64,000 bases of DNA from DAHUYF01 sp035509275 (GCA_035509275.1 DATJLU010000219.1:1-64000); one strand, 5' to 3'. Counted from the stretch's first letter, positions 18,034-27,520 are shown. Notes: a model not told the origin generated them from the letters alone. Program-made: numbers and translations.

Positions 18034-19275
18034 ATGAGCAGTCCTGCGGTTCAATCCGGCTCCATTCTCATCGTCGATGACGATGCGACCATGGTCGATC
18101 TGGCGTCGCGAACGCTGCAGCGCGCCGGCTATCACCAGGTCGAGGCGACGACCGATGCCGGCCGGGCGGTCGATCTCTGTCGAACCTGCCATCCCGACGT
18201 GATGCTGCTGGATTTTCACATGCCGCGGCTTGACGGTTTCGCGGTGATGGCGGCGGTGCAGGAGAGCGACATCGAGGCGAAGCCGGCGGTGGTCATGATC
18301 ACCGGCGAGAGCGATGCCGCCGTGCGCACCATGGCCTATGAGCATGGCGCGCGCGACTACGTCACCAAGCCCTTCGATCGCAAAGAGCTGCTGGTTCGGG
18401 TAGCAAACGCCGTCGAATCGGTGCGCCTTACCCGCCGGCTCGAAGCCGCCGTCTCCGAGCGAACGGCGAAGCTGGCCGAGGCGGTCGAGCTGCTTCGCCT
18501 TGCCGAGCGCCAGCTGGCGCGGCAGCTCGAGCGCTCGGAGGCGGAGAGCCGGTCGAAATCCGGACTTTTGGCCGAGACCATGCATGAGATCCGCACGCCG
18601 CTCGGCGCCATTCTCGGCTATTCCGAAGCGATCAAAGATCAGCTCATCGGCTCGATCGCGAATGCCCGATACCTCGACTATGCCGGCCACATTCACGAGG
18701 CCGGGCTGCACCTGATGAAGCTGGTCGACGATCTTCTCGACCTCTCGCGGACGGAGCTGGGCGAGGCACGGCTCGACTTCGCCATCGCCGATGTCGGTTC
18801 GATCGTGCGGCAAACGGCGAGCCTGCTGGAAATCCAGGCGCAAGCCGCCGGCGTGAGCCTGCAGATGCGCATCGATCCCGGCGTCATGTCGGTGCGCACC
18901 GATGCGACGCGGCTCCGCCAGATCATCTTGAACCTGGGCGCGAACGCGGTGAAATACACGCCGGCCAAGGGCCAGGTGACGATCGAAGCGAGGCGCGACG
19001 TCGCTGGCGGCGTCATCGTCCTCATCGTGCGCGACACCGGCATCGGCATCGCGCCCGAGCAGATCGATCTGGCCATGCGCCCGTTTGGCCGCACGCCCGA
19101 GGCGAAAGCCTCCGGCGCCATCGGCACCGGCATCGGTTTGCCGCTGACGCGGCGCTATGTCGAGATGCTCGGCGGCACGCTCGAGATCGAGAGCATCCCG
19201 CGGCGCGGCACCATCGTCACCGTCAAGCTGCCGGCGGTGCCGACCGGCTCCGATCGCGGCGCATTGCACGGCTGA
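18034..19275 (+). CDS. Receiver-histidine kinase hybrid (REC-HisKA-HATPase)
   Basis: The 413-residue soluble protein starts with a receiver domain (ILIVDDDATMV; phosphoacceptor in DVMLLDFHMPRLDG; conserved Lys in YVTKPFDRKEL). A coiled-coil linker follows (about 125-180), then a HisKA domain with the phosphorylated His in MHEIRTPLGAILGY, and an ATPase domain with LNLGANAVKYTP (N box), DTGIGIAPEQ (G1) and GTGIGLPLTRR (G2). It is a cytoplasmic kinase whose activity is probably set by phosphorylation of its own receiver. The ATG at 18034 has GAGGGG upstream, and the open frame further upstream is not protein-like. It is divergent from the CheY-like gene and convergent with the TonB receptor gene. 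Confidence 0.92.
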   Translation: MSSPAVQSGSILIVDDDATMVDLASRTLQRAGYHQVEATTDAGRAVDLCRTCHPDVMLLDFHMPRLDGFAVMAAVQESDIEAKPAVVMITGESDAAVRTMAYEHGARDYVTKPFDRKELLVRVANAVESVRLTRRLEAAVSERTAKLAEAVELLRLAERQLARQLERSEAESRSKSGLLAETMHEIRTPLGAILGYSEAIKDQLIGSIANARYLDYAGHIHEAGLHLMKLVDDLLDLSRTELGEARLDFAIADVGSIVRQTASLLEIQAQAAGVSLQMRIDPGVMSVRTDATRLRQIILNLGANAVKYTPAKGQVTIEARRDVAGGVIVLIVRDTGIGIAPEQIDLAMRPFGRTPEAKASGAIGTGIGLPLTRRYVEMLGGTLEIESIPRRGTIVTVKLPAVPTGSDRGALHG

Positions 19276-19297
19276 GCCGCCGCGCAAAGGGCTAAGA

Positions 19298-21670
19298 TCA
19301 GAACGTCACCCTGACGCCGCCGAAGACGGCGATCGGCGGTGCCGGGCTGATGAACCGGTTATCGACGCCGATCCCGTTGGTGGGCACGCCGGGCGCGCCG
19401 GCGCCGGTCGGATCGCCGTACTCGCCGAAGGTGGCATAGCGCGTATCGAACAGGTTGGAGATATCGGCAAACAGCTCGAAGTTCTTGGTGACCTCGTAGG
19501 AGCTGTGCAGGTTGACCACCTCATAGCCCGGCAGCGGTTTGTTCTGGTTCGATTCATCGCCGCGGAAAAACTGGTCGCTGTTGAAGATGAACGTGCCGCC
19601 CACTGTCCAGTGCGGCGTCACGTGATAGTCCGCGCCGAGCTTGAGCTGGTGCTCCGGGATGCCGGGCAAGCGGTCGCCAGGCGCTACCTGGATGTTGCCG
19701 GCGGCGTCGGCGAAGGGATTGCTGGGCGAGGGCAGCGTGAGCGGTGATCGGAACGTGGCGTCGACGAGGCTGTAATTGCCATAAACCGACCATTTATCGT
19801 CGTTGTAGGCGAGGCCCGTCTCGATGCCCTGGCGCCGCGTCGAGCCGATATTCTCGAAGAAGGTGGTGCTGATCGAAGTGGCGACGCCGTAGATGTCGTT
19901 GTTGAGATCGGTGCGGAATAGCCCGAAATTCCAACCGAACCGGCCGGGGGCGAGATCGGGCAGGGTGAATTTGCCACGCAGTCCCGCTTCGTAGGTATGC
20001 GAGACCACCTGCTTCAGCGGCGGGTCGGAGGCGAGTGCCGAGGGGAGGACGCAGGGGAGGGCGGGATTGGCGCATTCGAGCTCGCTCGGCGACGGCGTCC
20101 GATTGCCCTCGGAATAGCCGACATAAGCGGTGAGGCCCGGGAGGATCTTGTAGGTGGCGCCGATCGCCGGATTGAAGCGGGCATAAGTGTTGTACCCCGT
20201 AAGATTCGATCCTTCGTAATCATTGAGATCGATCGTCGCAAAGTTGTAGCGGCCGCTGGCGGTGACCGCGAGCGCCGGCGTCACATTGAACGTGTCGCTG
20301 AAGAACGCGCCGTAATAGGTGCTGATGGTGCGCAAGCCGACCGGGACCGGGGTAAAGCCGGAATTCTCCGGCGTGAAGACGTAGAAGCCGGAGGCTTCGA
20401 CCTGAAGCGAGGGATTGATCTGACCGACTTGGTTCGCCGTTTGAAAGTCGATCGTCGAATTGTCGATGCTGCCGCCGATCACGAAGTTGTTCTCGTGGCC
20501 GAACAACCCGCCAGTATAAGTCGTCTGCGCCGAGCCGCCATAGGTGATCGCATGGATGGTCTCGAAATCGTTCTCGCCGATCGGAACGGTGCCGCCATTC
20601 GACAGATCAGGGATCGTGCCGTTCGTCGTCGAGGTCAGCGGAGTTACGCCATCAGGCTGGCACAGCAGACCATTGCCGCTGGTGCAGGCGATGAAGTTGG
20701 TGGTGTTGCCGTTCGAGACCGTCTGATGGAACTCGCGGCGATAGACATTGCCCTGGAAAGACAGCGCGTCGGTGGCCTGGTATGAGGCGCTGAGGGTGAC
20801 GAATTCGAGCTGGTTGATGTTGTTCTGGGGGCTGGTGAAGACCAGCGAGCGGCCGACGGCCAGCTCCTGCACCGGGGTCGGGCCCTGGCCCTCGAGAAAA
20901 TTATTGGCGCCGGAGAAGCTGATGTCGACGGTGACGCCGTGGCCGCGCGCGCCGACATCGGTGTAAAGCTGCTGCACCCGATCGCCGGAGAACTGCCGCC
21001 AGCCTTCTTGCTGATAATAGGTCCCGCCGAGATAGGCGGCGATGCCGCCGACCTGCTTGCCATACTGCAAGGAGTTGCTGAACTGGTCGAAGGAGCCGCC
21101 GGCGAGTTCGTTCTCGAAGCCCTGATAGGTGAAACCGTTCTTCATGGTGACGAGGACGGAACCGCCCAGCGCGTTCAGCCCATAGACCGGGTTGGCGCTG
21201 ACGAGATCGACGCGATCGATGGCGATCGAGGGAATGAGGTCCCAATTGACGGCGTCGCCGAAGGCCTCGTTGACGCGAACGCCATTTTGATAAACCGCCA
21301 GCCCTTGCGGCGTGCCGACTACCGGTGACGCCTCGAAGCCGCGAAAGAGAATGTCCGGCTGGAAAGGCTCGTCCTGCACGCCGTTGGTGGTCACGCTGGC
21401 GGCCTGGCTGTTGAGCGCGTTGATCAGGCTGGGGGCGCCTTCGCGCGACAGATCGGACGAGGTCAGCGTCTGGACATTGGCCGGTACTTTGTCGATGTCG
21501 ATCCCCGTGCCGGGCAGCGGCGTCGTGCCGATCACGGTAACTTCGGGCAAATTGCCGGTGGCCGGCGCGCTCGGCGCCGGGGGTTCCGCCGGCTGCGATT
21601 GCGCCAGCGCTGCCCATGGCACGAGACTGCCAGCCAGCGCCGCGAGCCCGATGCGCCTCAATCCAGACAT
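19298..21670 (-). CDS. TonB-dependent outer-membrane receptor
   Basis: The product is about 790 residues. A signal peptide ending AALAQS is followed by a Pro/Ala linker, a plug domain (TLTSSDLSREGAPSLINALN, ILFRGFEASPVVGTPQGLAVY, DRVDLVSANPVYGLNALGG) and a 22-strand barrel ending GGVRVTF with the terminal Phe used for outer-membrane insertion. It imports a scarce ligand using TonB energy; metal chelates, cobalamin or organic compounds are all possible. A two-component pair of the MoxYX type lies divergently upstream, 167 bases away, and may control it. Alternative starts exist at 21709 and 21781, but only 21670 gives a compact signal peptide. No TonB/ExbBD genes are present nearby. Confidence 0.9.
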   Translation of the reverse strand: MSGLRRIGLAALAGSLVPWAALAQSQPAEPPAPSAPATGNLPEVTVIGTTPLPGTGIDIDKVPANVQTLTSSDLSREGAPSLINALNSQAASVTTNGVQDEPFQPDILFRGFEASPVVGTPQGLAVYQNGVRVNEAFGDAVNWDLIPSIAIDRVDLVSANPVYGLNALGGSVLVTMKNGFTYQGFENELAGGSFDQFSNSLQYGKQVGGIAAYLGGTYYQQEGWRQFSGDRVQQLYTDVGARGHGVTVDISFSGANNFLEGQGPTPVQELAVGRSLVFTSPQNNINQLEFVTLSASYQATDALSFQGNVYRREFHQTVSNGNTTNFIACTSGNGLLCQPDGVTPLTSTTNGTIPDLSNGGTVPIGENDFETIHAITYGGSAQTTYTGGLFGHENNFVIGGSIDNSTIDFQTANQVGQINPSLQVEASGFYVFTPENSGFTPVPVGLRTISTYYGAFFSDTFNVTPALAVTASGRYNFATIDLNDYEGSNLTGYNTYARFNPAIGATYKILPGLTAYVGYSEGNRTPSPSELECANPALPCVLPSALASDPPLKQVVSHTYEAGLRGKFTLPDLAPGRFGWNFGLFRTDLNNDIYGVATSISTTFFENIGSTRRQGIETGLAYNDDKWSVYGNYSLVDATFRSPLTLPSPSNPFADAAGNIQVAPGDRLPGIPEHQLKLGADYHVTPHWTVGGTFIFNSDQFFRGDESNQNKPLPGYEVVNLHSSYEVTKNFELFADISNLFDTRYATFGEYGDPTGAGAPGVPTNGIGVDNRFISPAPPIAVFGGVRVTF

Positions 21671-21837
21671 CTCCGCCCACGCCGTTTTTCTTCTGTCCCC
21701 GGCTTCCATTAGAAGCCAGTTCAAGCGGGGTGACCATGGCAGGAGGTCCCGAATTTCCCGGGAATTTTTCCCATTCGGCAACCGGCCCGCGCCGTGGCAT
21801 CCTGGTCGCCAGAAACGACAAGAGCAGGGGAGGAAGC

Positions 21838-23220
21838 TTGCGCGGCGCCGGACGCCATCCGTGGGGGAGCGCGCTCTCCCTGCGCCTCAGGCTCATCGCG
21901 CTGGTGGCGCTGATCTTCGCCGTGAGCCTGGGCCTGGGCGGGACGGTCGCCTGTCTCAACGCGTCGCGCTCGATCGAGCGCGAGATGCAGGCGGCGCTCG
22001 CGGTGGCGCAGCAGACGATCGCCGCGTCAGTGGCCGGTCTCGATCCCGACCAGCATCCCGAGCGCGAGCTGCAGCGCCTCGTCGCGTCGTTCCGCGGCAA
22101 TCGCCATCTGCGCGTCTCGCTCGAGGGCAGGGGGAACGAGGTGACGCTGCCGGCGGCGGATGCGGCGCCGCTCTCCCGCGCGCCATCCTGGTTCGTTCGC
22201 CTGCTGGCGGTGCCGCCGAGCAGCGCGCGCGTGCCCCTGCAGATCGGCGGCCGCGATTACGGCGCGATCACGCTGGAGACGGTGCCGCACAACGAGATCT
22301 TGGAGGTCTGGAACGAGTTCGGCGACAGTCTGCTCATCCTCGCCTTGTTCTCGCTGCCCACCATGCTGCTGATCTATGTCTTCATCGGCCGCGCGCTGCG
22401 CCCGCTCGACCGCATGGCCGGAGGGCTCGCGCGCGTCGGCGGCGGCGATTACAGCGTTCGCCTCGAGGGCGCGCTGCCGCCGGAGCTGTCGCGGCTGCGC
22501 GACAGCTTCAACCGCATGGCCGCGCAGCTCGCCGAGATGAGCGCCGAGAACCGCCGGTTGAATCAGCAGCTGCTGGGCCTGCAGGAGCAGGAGCGCAGCG
22601 AGCTCGCCCGCGATCTCCACGACGAGGTCGGCCCGTTCCTCTTCGCCATCAACCTCGATACCGCCAATATCCGCCGCCATGCCGAAGCGGGTCGCGTGTC
22701 CCTGATCGCCGGGCATGTCGAGGCGATCGGCGAAGCGGTCGCCCATCTGCAGCGGCAGGTGAAGAGCATGCTGGGCCGGCTGCGCCCGATCGGCCTTGCC
22801 GAGTTCGGGTTGATCGAGGCGATCACCCATCTCGTCGATTTCTGGCAGCGGCGCCATCCGGCCGTCGAGTTCAGACTGCGGATCGCGCCCGAAGCAGAAC
22901 GCGGCGGCGAGCTGATGGACACAACGATCTATCGCATCGTGCAGGAATGCCTCAGCAACGCGCTGCGCCATGGCCGGCCCGGCACGGTCGAGATCAGGAT
23001 TGCGCATGAGGCGGACGCCGGGGAAGCCGGCCGGCTGCGCGTCACTGTCAGCGATGACGGCGAGGGCATGCCGAGCGGTGCCGGGCTTGGCTATGGCCTG
23101 CTCGGCATGGGCGAGCGGGTGCGGGCGATGGGCGGCAGGCTCAGCGTCGCCGGCGGTCCCGGCGGCACCGGTCTGGTCGTGACGGCGGAGCTGCCGCTGG
23201 CGCTGCAGGCGGCGGCATGA
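21838..23220 (+). CDS. Sensor histidine kinase, NarL/MoxY type
   Basis: About 460 residues. Two membrane helices (about 15-40 and 161-188) enclose a periplasmic domain of the LapD/MoxY N-terminal kind, followed by HAMP (about 190-235), a HisKA_3 dimerisation domain with phosphorylated His261 in ARDLHDEVGPFLFA, and an HATPase_c domain (QECLSNALRHG and DDGEGMPSGAGLGYGLLGMGER). The TTG at 21838 is selected because AGGGGAGG lies just before it; ATG codons further upstream would add a non-protein-like leader overlapping the receptor's 5' region. It overlaps the regulator gene by four bases. The signal is unknown; the divergent TonB receptor is the most obvious target. Confidence 0.87.
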   Translation: MRGAGRHPWGSALSLRLRLIALVALIFAVSLGLGGTVACLNASRSIEREMQAALAVAQQTIAASVAGLDPDQHPERELQRLVASFRGNRHLRVSLEGRGNEVTLPAADAAPLSRAPSWFVRLLAVPPSSARVPLQIGGRDYGAITLETVPHNEILEVWNEFGDSLLILALFSLPTMLLIYVFIGRALRPLDRMAGGLARVGGGDYSVRLEGALPPELSRLRDSFNRMAAQLAEMSAENRRLNQQLLGLQEQERSELARDLHDEVGPFLFAINLDTANIRRHAEAGRVSLIAGHVEAIGEAVAHLQRQVKSMLGRLRPIGLAEFGLIEAITHLVDFWQRRHPAVEFRLRIAPEAERGGELMDTTIYRIVQECLSNALRHGRPGTVEIRIAHEADAGEAGRLRVTVSDDGEGMPSGAGLGYGLLGMGERVRAMGGRLSVAGGPGGTGLVVTAELPLALQAAA

Positions 23221-23846
23221 AGCTCCTCATCGTCGACGATCATCCGATCGTGCGCGCCGGCCTGCGGCGGCTGCTCGCGGGCGAGCCCGGCATGGCACTG
23301 CGCGAGGTGGCCAGCGGCAAAGAGGCGCTTGTGCTGTGCCGCGACGAGCGGCCCGACCTGGTGATTCTCGATCTCAACCTGCCGGGGCTCGGCGGGCTCG
23401 AGGTGATCAAGCGCCTCAAGCTCGAACATCCCGCCCAACGCATCCTCGTCCTCAGCATGCATGACGACCCGCTTTATGCGATGCGGGCGCTGCAAGCGGG
23501 CGCCACCGGCTATGTCGCCAAGAATGCCGCGCCGGACGATATCCTCGAGGCCATCCGCCGCGTCGGGGCGGGGCAGCGCTATCTGGCGCCGTCTCTGGCG
23601 CAGGATCTCGCTTTCTTCGCCTTGAGCACGCCGACGCATCCCCTCGCCGAATTGTCGCGGCGCGAGCTCGAGATCCTGCGGCTGCTGGGCGAAGGGCGCA
23701 GCCTGCGCCAGATCGCCGAGACGGTCGGGCTCAGCTACAAGACCATCGCCAATACCTGCGGCGGGATGAAGACCAAGCTCGGCGTGCAACGAACCGCCGA
23801 GCTGATCCGCATCTCGATCGAAAACGGCGTCGCGTCGGAGAGCTAA
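23217..23846 (+). CDS. NarL/FixJ-family response regulator
   Basis: The 209-residue protein has an N-terminal receiver (LLIVDDHPIVRAGL; phosphoacceptor in LVILDLNLPGLGG; Lys in YVAKNAAPDD) and a C-terminal LuxR-type helix-turn-helix (LSRRELEILRLLGEGRSLRQIAE, then YKTIANTCGGMKTKL). The recognition helix is unusual in reading TIANTCGGMK where most homologues have TVxxHxxxIR/MK. It is translationally coupled to the kinase through an ATGA overlap. It should bind DNA near the TonB receptor promoter when phosphorylated. Confidence 0.92.
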   Translation: MKLLIVDDHPIVRAGLRRLLAGEPGMALREVASGKEALVLCRDERPDLVILDLNLPGLGGLEVIKRLKLEHPAQRILVLSMHDDPLYAMRALQAGATGYVAKNAAPDDILEAIRRVGAGQRYLAPSLAQDLAFFALSTPTHPLAELSRRELEILRLLGEGRSLRQIAETVGLSYKTIANTCGGMKTKLGVQRTAELIRISIENGVASES

Positions 23847-23876
23847 GGCGCAGCGCGATCAGACGGAATCGAACGC

Positions 23877-24050
23877 TAATCCCCTCCCCCCTTGAGGGGG
23901 AGGTCGGCGCGAAGCGCCGGGTGGGGGGTGCCGCGCCCCGCTCTACGCTGCGATTGCCGCAGCGCTCAGCAAAGGGCCATTTGTCTTTGCGCGCTGCGCG
24001 CGCGTACCCCCTCCCAACCCTCCCCCTCAAGGGGGGAGGGGCAATTTTCT
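23877..24050. repeat. Inverted-repeat intergenic element with CCCCTCCCCC ends
   Basis: The left end reads CCCCTCCCCCCTTGAGGG-like sequence and the right end CCCTCAAGGGGGGAGGGG, so the outer 20 or so bases are inverted copies. Inside are GGCGCGAAGCGCC and GCGCGCTGCGCGCGC palindromes. This fills the gap between two convergent genes and resembles a repeat common in alphaproteobacterial genomes. It has no coding content. Confidence 0.8.
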
Positions 24051-24062
24051 GCCGCCTGATCG

Positions 24063-24833
24063 CTAGACAAGGCGGAAGCGCGTGCCGCACACTGTGATCT
24101 GATCCCCATTCACGATGGCGCCGCGGCGCGCTGCGGCGGCGTGGATAGCGGCGCGGTCGGCAACGGCGATAGCGAGGCCGCCAAGACCTTCGCCGCGGCC
24201 ATCGCTCGCGGGGAGGAAGCGCAGCCGGCCGAGATCGAGCGCGATCTCGGGGGTGCCGGCAGCGTCCTGGCCGAGCGGGCGCTGCAAGATCTGGCTCCAG
24301 CGCCGGGCGAGCGCCTCCGGGTCGGGGCTTTGCAGCTCGGCGGCCAGCAGCGCGCGGGTGACCTCGGTGCGGATGGCACTCTGCCAGCGCGGGCCGGCCG
24401 GAACGTAGGGGCCGTCGAGGCTGTCGCCGCCCTCGGTGTGATTGAGCTCCAACATGGCGCCGCCGGTGTCGCGCGGATGAAGCTGCAGCCCGGTATAGGC
24501 GTCATGGCGGATCGGATTGGCGATGCGGACGCCGATCTCGTCCATATGCCGGCGCCGGCGCTCGATATCGTCGCAATCGAGGATGACCATATAGCCGCCA
24601 TCGCCGCCGCGCCGCTCGAGGTAGCGCCCGGCCGCGGTGCCGGGCCGGGTCGGCGCCACCACCTCGAGGAAGCCGCGGCCGATCGGCAGCAGGCCGTTGA
24701 CCAGGCCGTAGCGCGCGACATTGCCGTCGCGATAGCAGAGCGCAAGGCCGAGAATGTCGGCAAGCTCGGCAAGCCTTGGCTCGAGCTGCTCCGCGACGAG
24801 GCAAATCTGGCGCAGCCGCAGATAGCCGGCCAT
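24063..24833 (-). CDS. VOC/glyoxalase-like protein
   Basis: The 256-residue protein is a tandem vicinal-oxygen-chelate fold. The first half contains LRQICLVAEQLEP (beta-alpha start) and FLEVVAPTRPGTAAGRYLERRGGDGGYMVILDC, the kind of segment seen in DUF1338/glyoxalase-like_3 relatives; LELNHTEGGDSLDGPYVPAG follows. The second half is shorter and ends VCGTRFRLV. Putative metal ligands (His and Glu) occur in the first half only. It begins one base after the stop of the enoyl-CoA hydratase gene, so both are in one operon, suggesting action on an acyl-CoA-derived or related acid. The ATG at 24833 is used since the frame beyond it overlaps the hydratase. Confidence 0.78.
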   Translation of the reverse strand: MAGYLRLRQICLVAEQLEPRLAELADILGLALCYRDGNVARYGLVNGLLPIGRGFLEVVAPTRPGTAAGRYLERRGGDGGYMVILDCDDIERRRRHMDEIGVRIANPIRHDAYTGLQLHPRDTGGAMLELNHTEGGDSLDGPYVPAGPRWQSAIRTEVTRALLAAELQSPDPEALARRWSQILQRPLGQDAAGTPEIALDLGRLRFLPASDGRGEGLGGLAIAVADRAAIHAAAARRGAIVNGDQITVCGTRFRLV

Positions 24834-24834
24834 G

Positions 24835-25629
24835 TCAGCGGCCCTTGAAGACCGGCGCGCGCTTTTCGACGAAGGCGGCAGCGGCCTCGCGGTGATCCTC
24901 GGTCTCGGTGCAGCGGGTGTGGCGCAGCGCTTCCGCATCCATGAGCTCGGCGAGGCCGGCATCTTGGGCGAGGTTCATGTTCTGCTTCATATAGCCGAGC
25001 GTGACGCGCGGCCCTTGCGCCAGCGACAGCGCCAGGCTGCGCGTCGCGCTGTCGAGCTCGCCTTCGGCGACGATTCGGTTGACGAGACCGAGCGCGTGCG
25101 CTTCGGCGGCGCCGAGCACCGGCGCGGTGAAATAGAGCTCGCGCGCCTTGGCCGGGCCGACGAGCCGGGTCAGGAACCAGCTGCCGCCGAAATCGCCGGA
25201 CAGCGCCACCTTGGCGAAGGCGGTGGTGAGGCGCAGGGTGTCGCTGGCGATGCGCAGATCGCAGGCCAGCGCCAGCGCGAGCCCGGCGCCGGCGACCGGT
25301 CCGCGCAGCATGGCGATGGTCGGCTTGGCGATCTCGTGCAGGAGGCGCGCCGTCTCCATCCGCCGGCGCAGATCCTGGGCGCGCTCGTCGAAGCTTGGCC
25401 GGGCCGCGGCGTTGCGCTCGGCCATCGCCTTGACGTCGCCGCCGGCGCAGAAGCCGCGGCCGGCGCCGGTCAGGACAATGACGCCGACCCCGCTATCGGC
25501 CGCGGCGCGGGTCAGGCTCTCCTGGAGCGCCTGCAGCATCTCGCGGCTGAGCGCATTGAGCCGGTCGGGCCGGTTCATGGTCAAAGTGAGGACGCCGTCT
25601 TCGAGCGTCTCCAGCAGCACGCCATCCAT
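24835..25629 (-). CDS. Enoyl-CoA hydratase/isomerase-family protein
   Basis: The 264-residue crotonase-fold protein includes LTMNRPDRLNALS, the oxyanion-hole segments GRGFCAGGDVKAM and KPTIAMLRGPVAGAGLALALACD, and an LVG-x-KA-E-x-F-T region. Of the two catalytic Glu residues of rat enoyl-CoA hydratase, the second position falls in the FGGSWFLTRLVG segment and appears not to be Glu, so isomerase, hydrolase or another crotonase activity is possible. The ATG at 25629 has AAGGAGG upstream, which decides it over the ATG at 25659. It is first in an operon with the VOC gene. Confidence 0.9.
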   Translation of the reverse strand: MDGVLLETLEDGVLTLTMNRPDRLNALSREMLQALQESLTRAAADSGVGVIVLTGAGRGFCAGGDVKAMAERNAAARPSFDERAQDLRRRMETARLLHEIAKPTIAMLRGPVAGAGLALALACDLRIASDTLRLTTAFAKVALSGDFGGSWFLTRLVGPAKARELYFTAPVLGAAEAHALGLVNRIVAEGELDSATRSLALSLAQGPRVTLGYMKQNMNLAQDAGLAELMDAEALRHTRCTETEDHREAAAAFVEKRAPVFKGR

Positions 25630-25753
25630 GGTTCCCTCCTTGCCGGCGGGCACGAACACCGACGATCGCGCTTCAGCCCGGTATCACTTTCGGCTGCGGT
25701 TCGGCCGCGCTCTGGCGCCATGCTAGATCGGCGGGGCGGAAATCACCAAGCGG

Positions 25754-27427
25754 CTAAGGCTGCGATGGCAGCCCCTGCACCGCGTCGACAAGACGGGCCA
25801 CCAGCCCATCCCAGTCGCCGGGCGCGCTTTGGCGGAAGAGCTGCGCCGTCGGGTACCACGGGCTGTCCGTGCGTCCGCGGAGCCAGCGCCACTCCGCGGC
25901 AAAGGGCAGCATGATCCAGACCGGCCGGCCGAGCGCGCCGGCAAGATGCGCGACCGCGGTGTCGACGGTGATGACGAGGTCGAGAAGGCTGGCCACGGCC
26001 GCGGTATCGGCGAAATCCTCGAGTCGGTCGCCGAACGAGAGCAGCCCGGGACAGGAGGCGAGCACATCCGCATCACCCGGGCGGAGCTCCTTTTGCAGGC
26101 TGACGAAGCCGATGCCCGGCCGCCCGAGCAGTGGCCGCAGCCGCTCGAGCGGCAGCGAGCGGTTCCGGTCGTTGCTGTTGGTCGCGCTGCCCGCCCAGGC
26201 GATGCCGATACGCAACCCGGCAAGCGACGCCAGCGCAGCGCGCCAGCGGGCCACGCGGTCGGCCGGCGGCGCCAGATAGGGCACCTGCCGCGGGATCGTG
26301 TCGAGCGTCGTCGCGAAAGCGCCGGGCAGGCTCAGCAGCGGCAGGTGGCAGTCGAAATCGGGCAGTTCCTCGCCGGCGGCGAAAAGCCCGGCGAGCCCGT
26401 CCAACCCGGCCAGCAAAGGCAGCAGCGGCGGCGGCGCTTCGAGCAGGACGCGCGCACCGCGCCGCGCCAGCAGCGGGAGATAGCGCACGAAGTGCAGCGT
26501 GTCGCCGAGCCCTTGCTCGGCATGGACGAGGATGGTCCGGCCGCCGATATCCTCGCCGCGCCAGAGCGGACGCGCGAAGGCGCGCGGCGTCAGGTCGCCG
26601 TTCCGCCAGCGCCACTCGTAACGCGGCCAGCCCTCGGCAAAGTCGCCGAGCGCCAGATGGGCCAGCGCCAGGTTCCACTGTGCCCCGGCGTAGTCCGGCG
26701 CCAGCGCAGCAGCCTTGGCGTAGCAAAGGATCGCCTCCTCGTGGCGGTTCAGCGCCTCGAGCGCGCGGCCGAGATTGTTGTAGGCGCGGGCCGAGCCCGG
26801 CGCCGCGGCGATTGCGCGCTCATAGCTGCCGATCGCCGCGGCGAAGGCGCCGAGGGCGAACTGCGCATTGCCGAGATTGAGCGCGGCTTCGGCAAAGCCC
26901 GGGCGCCGCGCCAAAGCCGTCTCGAAGAAGGGGATCGCCTCGTCCGGGCGGCCGAGCACGGCGAGCGATACGCCGAGATTGGCAAGCGCCTCGGCATAGC
27001 CGGGCTCGAGGGCGATCGCCTGGCGATAGTGCGCCATCGCCTCCTCGTGCCGTCCGAGATCGGCAAGCGCGATGCCGAGATTGTTGCGTGCCTGCGGGAA
27101 GTCCGGCTTGAGCGCCAGCGCCTTCACATAGCGCGCCGTCGCCTCGTCATGGCGGCCCTGCGCCGCCAGCGTGAAGCCGAGGCTGTTGTTGGCCTCGGCC
27201 GATCCCGGGTTCTGGTTGAGCGCTTTGCGCAGCAGCTTTTGCGCCTCCTCGTGGCGCCCTTGCCGGATCCGCACCAGGCCAAGAAAATGCAGCGCGTCGA
27301 AATGCTTGGGGGCCTGTCCGAGCGCCGCCTCATAGCGGCTGGCCGCTTCCTCGAGCCTGCCCTCGCGGTGGAGGGTAAGCGCCTCGGTGAAGGCCTCCGG
27401 GCTCGATTGTTGCCGGCGCATCGTCAT
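25754..27427 (-). CDS. TPR-repeat protein with glycosyltransferase-9-like C-terminus
   Basis: The 557-residue protein has about nine tetratricopeptide repeats in residues 10-310 (recurring LxxxGRxxEAxxxYxxALxxxPxxxxAxxNLG units), followed by a glycosyltransferase family 9-like domain (about 320-557) with VHAEQGLGDTLHFVRYLP, GIAWAGSATNSNDRNRS and DLVITVDTAVAHLAGALG. The latter is the ADP-heptose transferase-type nucleotide-sugar site. Such TPR-GT9 proteins are common in alphaproteobacteria and are thought to glycosylate surface polymers or proteins, but few are characterised. AAAAGGGG precedes the ATG at 27427; the long open frame beyond it reads through a divergent gene and is discarded. No membrane helix or signal peptide is seen. 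Confidence 0.88.
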   Translation of the reverse strand: MTMRRQQSSPEAFTEALTLHREGRLEEAASRYEAALGQAPKHFDALHFLGLVRIRQGRHEEAQKLLRKALNQNPGSAEANNSLGFTLAAQGRHDEATARYVKALALKPDFPQARNNLGIALADLGRHEEAMAHYRQAIALEPGYAEALANLGVSLAVLGRPDEAIPFFETALARRPGFAEAALNLGNAQFALGAFAAAIGSYERAIAAAPGSARAYNNLGRALEALNRHEEAILCYAKAAALAPDYAGAQWNLALAHLALGDFAEGWPRYEWRWRNGDLTPRAFARPLWRGEDIGGRTILVHAEQGLGDTLHFVRYLPLLARRGARVLLEAPPPLLPLLAGLDGLAGLFAAGEELPDFDCHLPLLSLPGAFATTLDTIPRQVPYLAPPADRVARWRAALASLAGLRIGIAWAGSATNSNDRNRSLPLERLRPLLGRPGIGFVSLQKELRPGDADVLASCPGLLSFGDRLEDFADTAAVASLLDLVITVDTAVAHLAGALGRPVWIMLPFAAEWRWLRGRTDSPWYPTAQLFRQSAPGDWDGLVARLVDAVQGLPSQP

Positions 27428-27520
27428 CGCCCCTTTTCCGTAGGGTTTTTTGCTTAAGGAATCCTTGAAACCCCCGGACTTAAGCTGCCTGCGGGCACGT
27501 TCTTGGGGTCGTCGGCGTCG

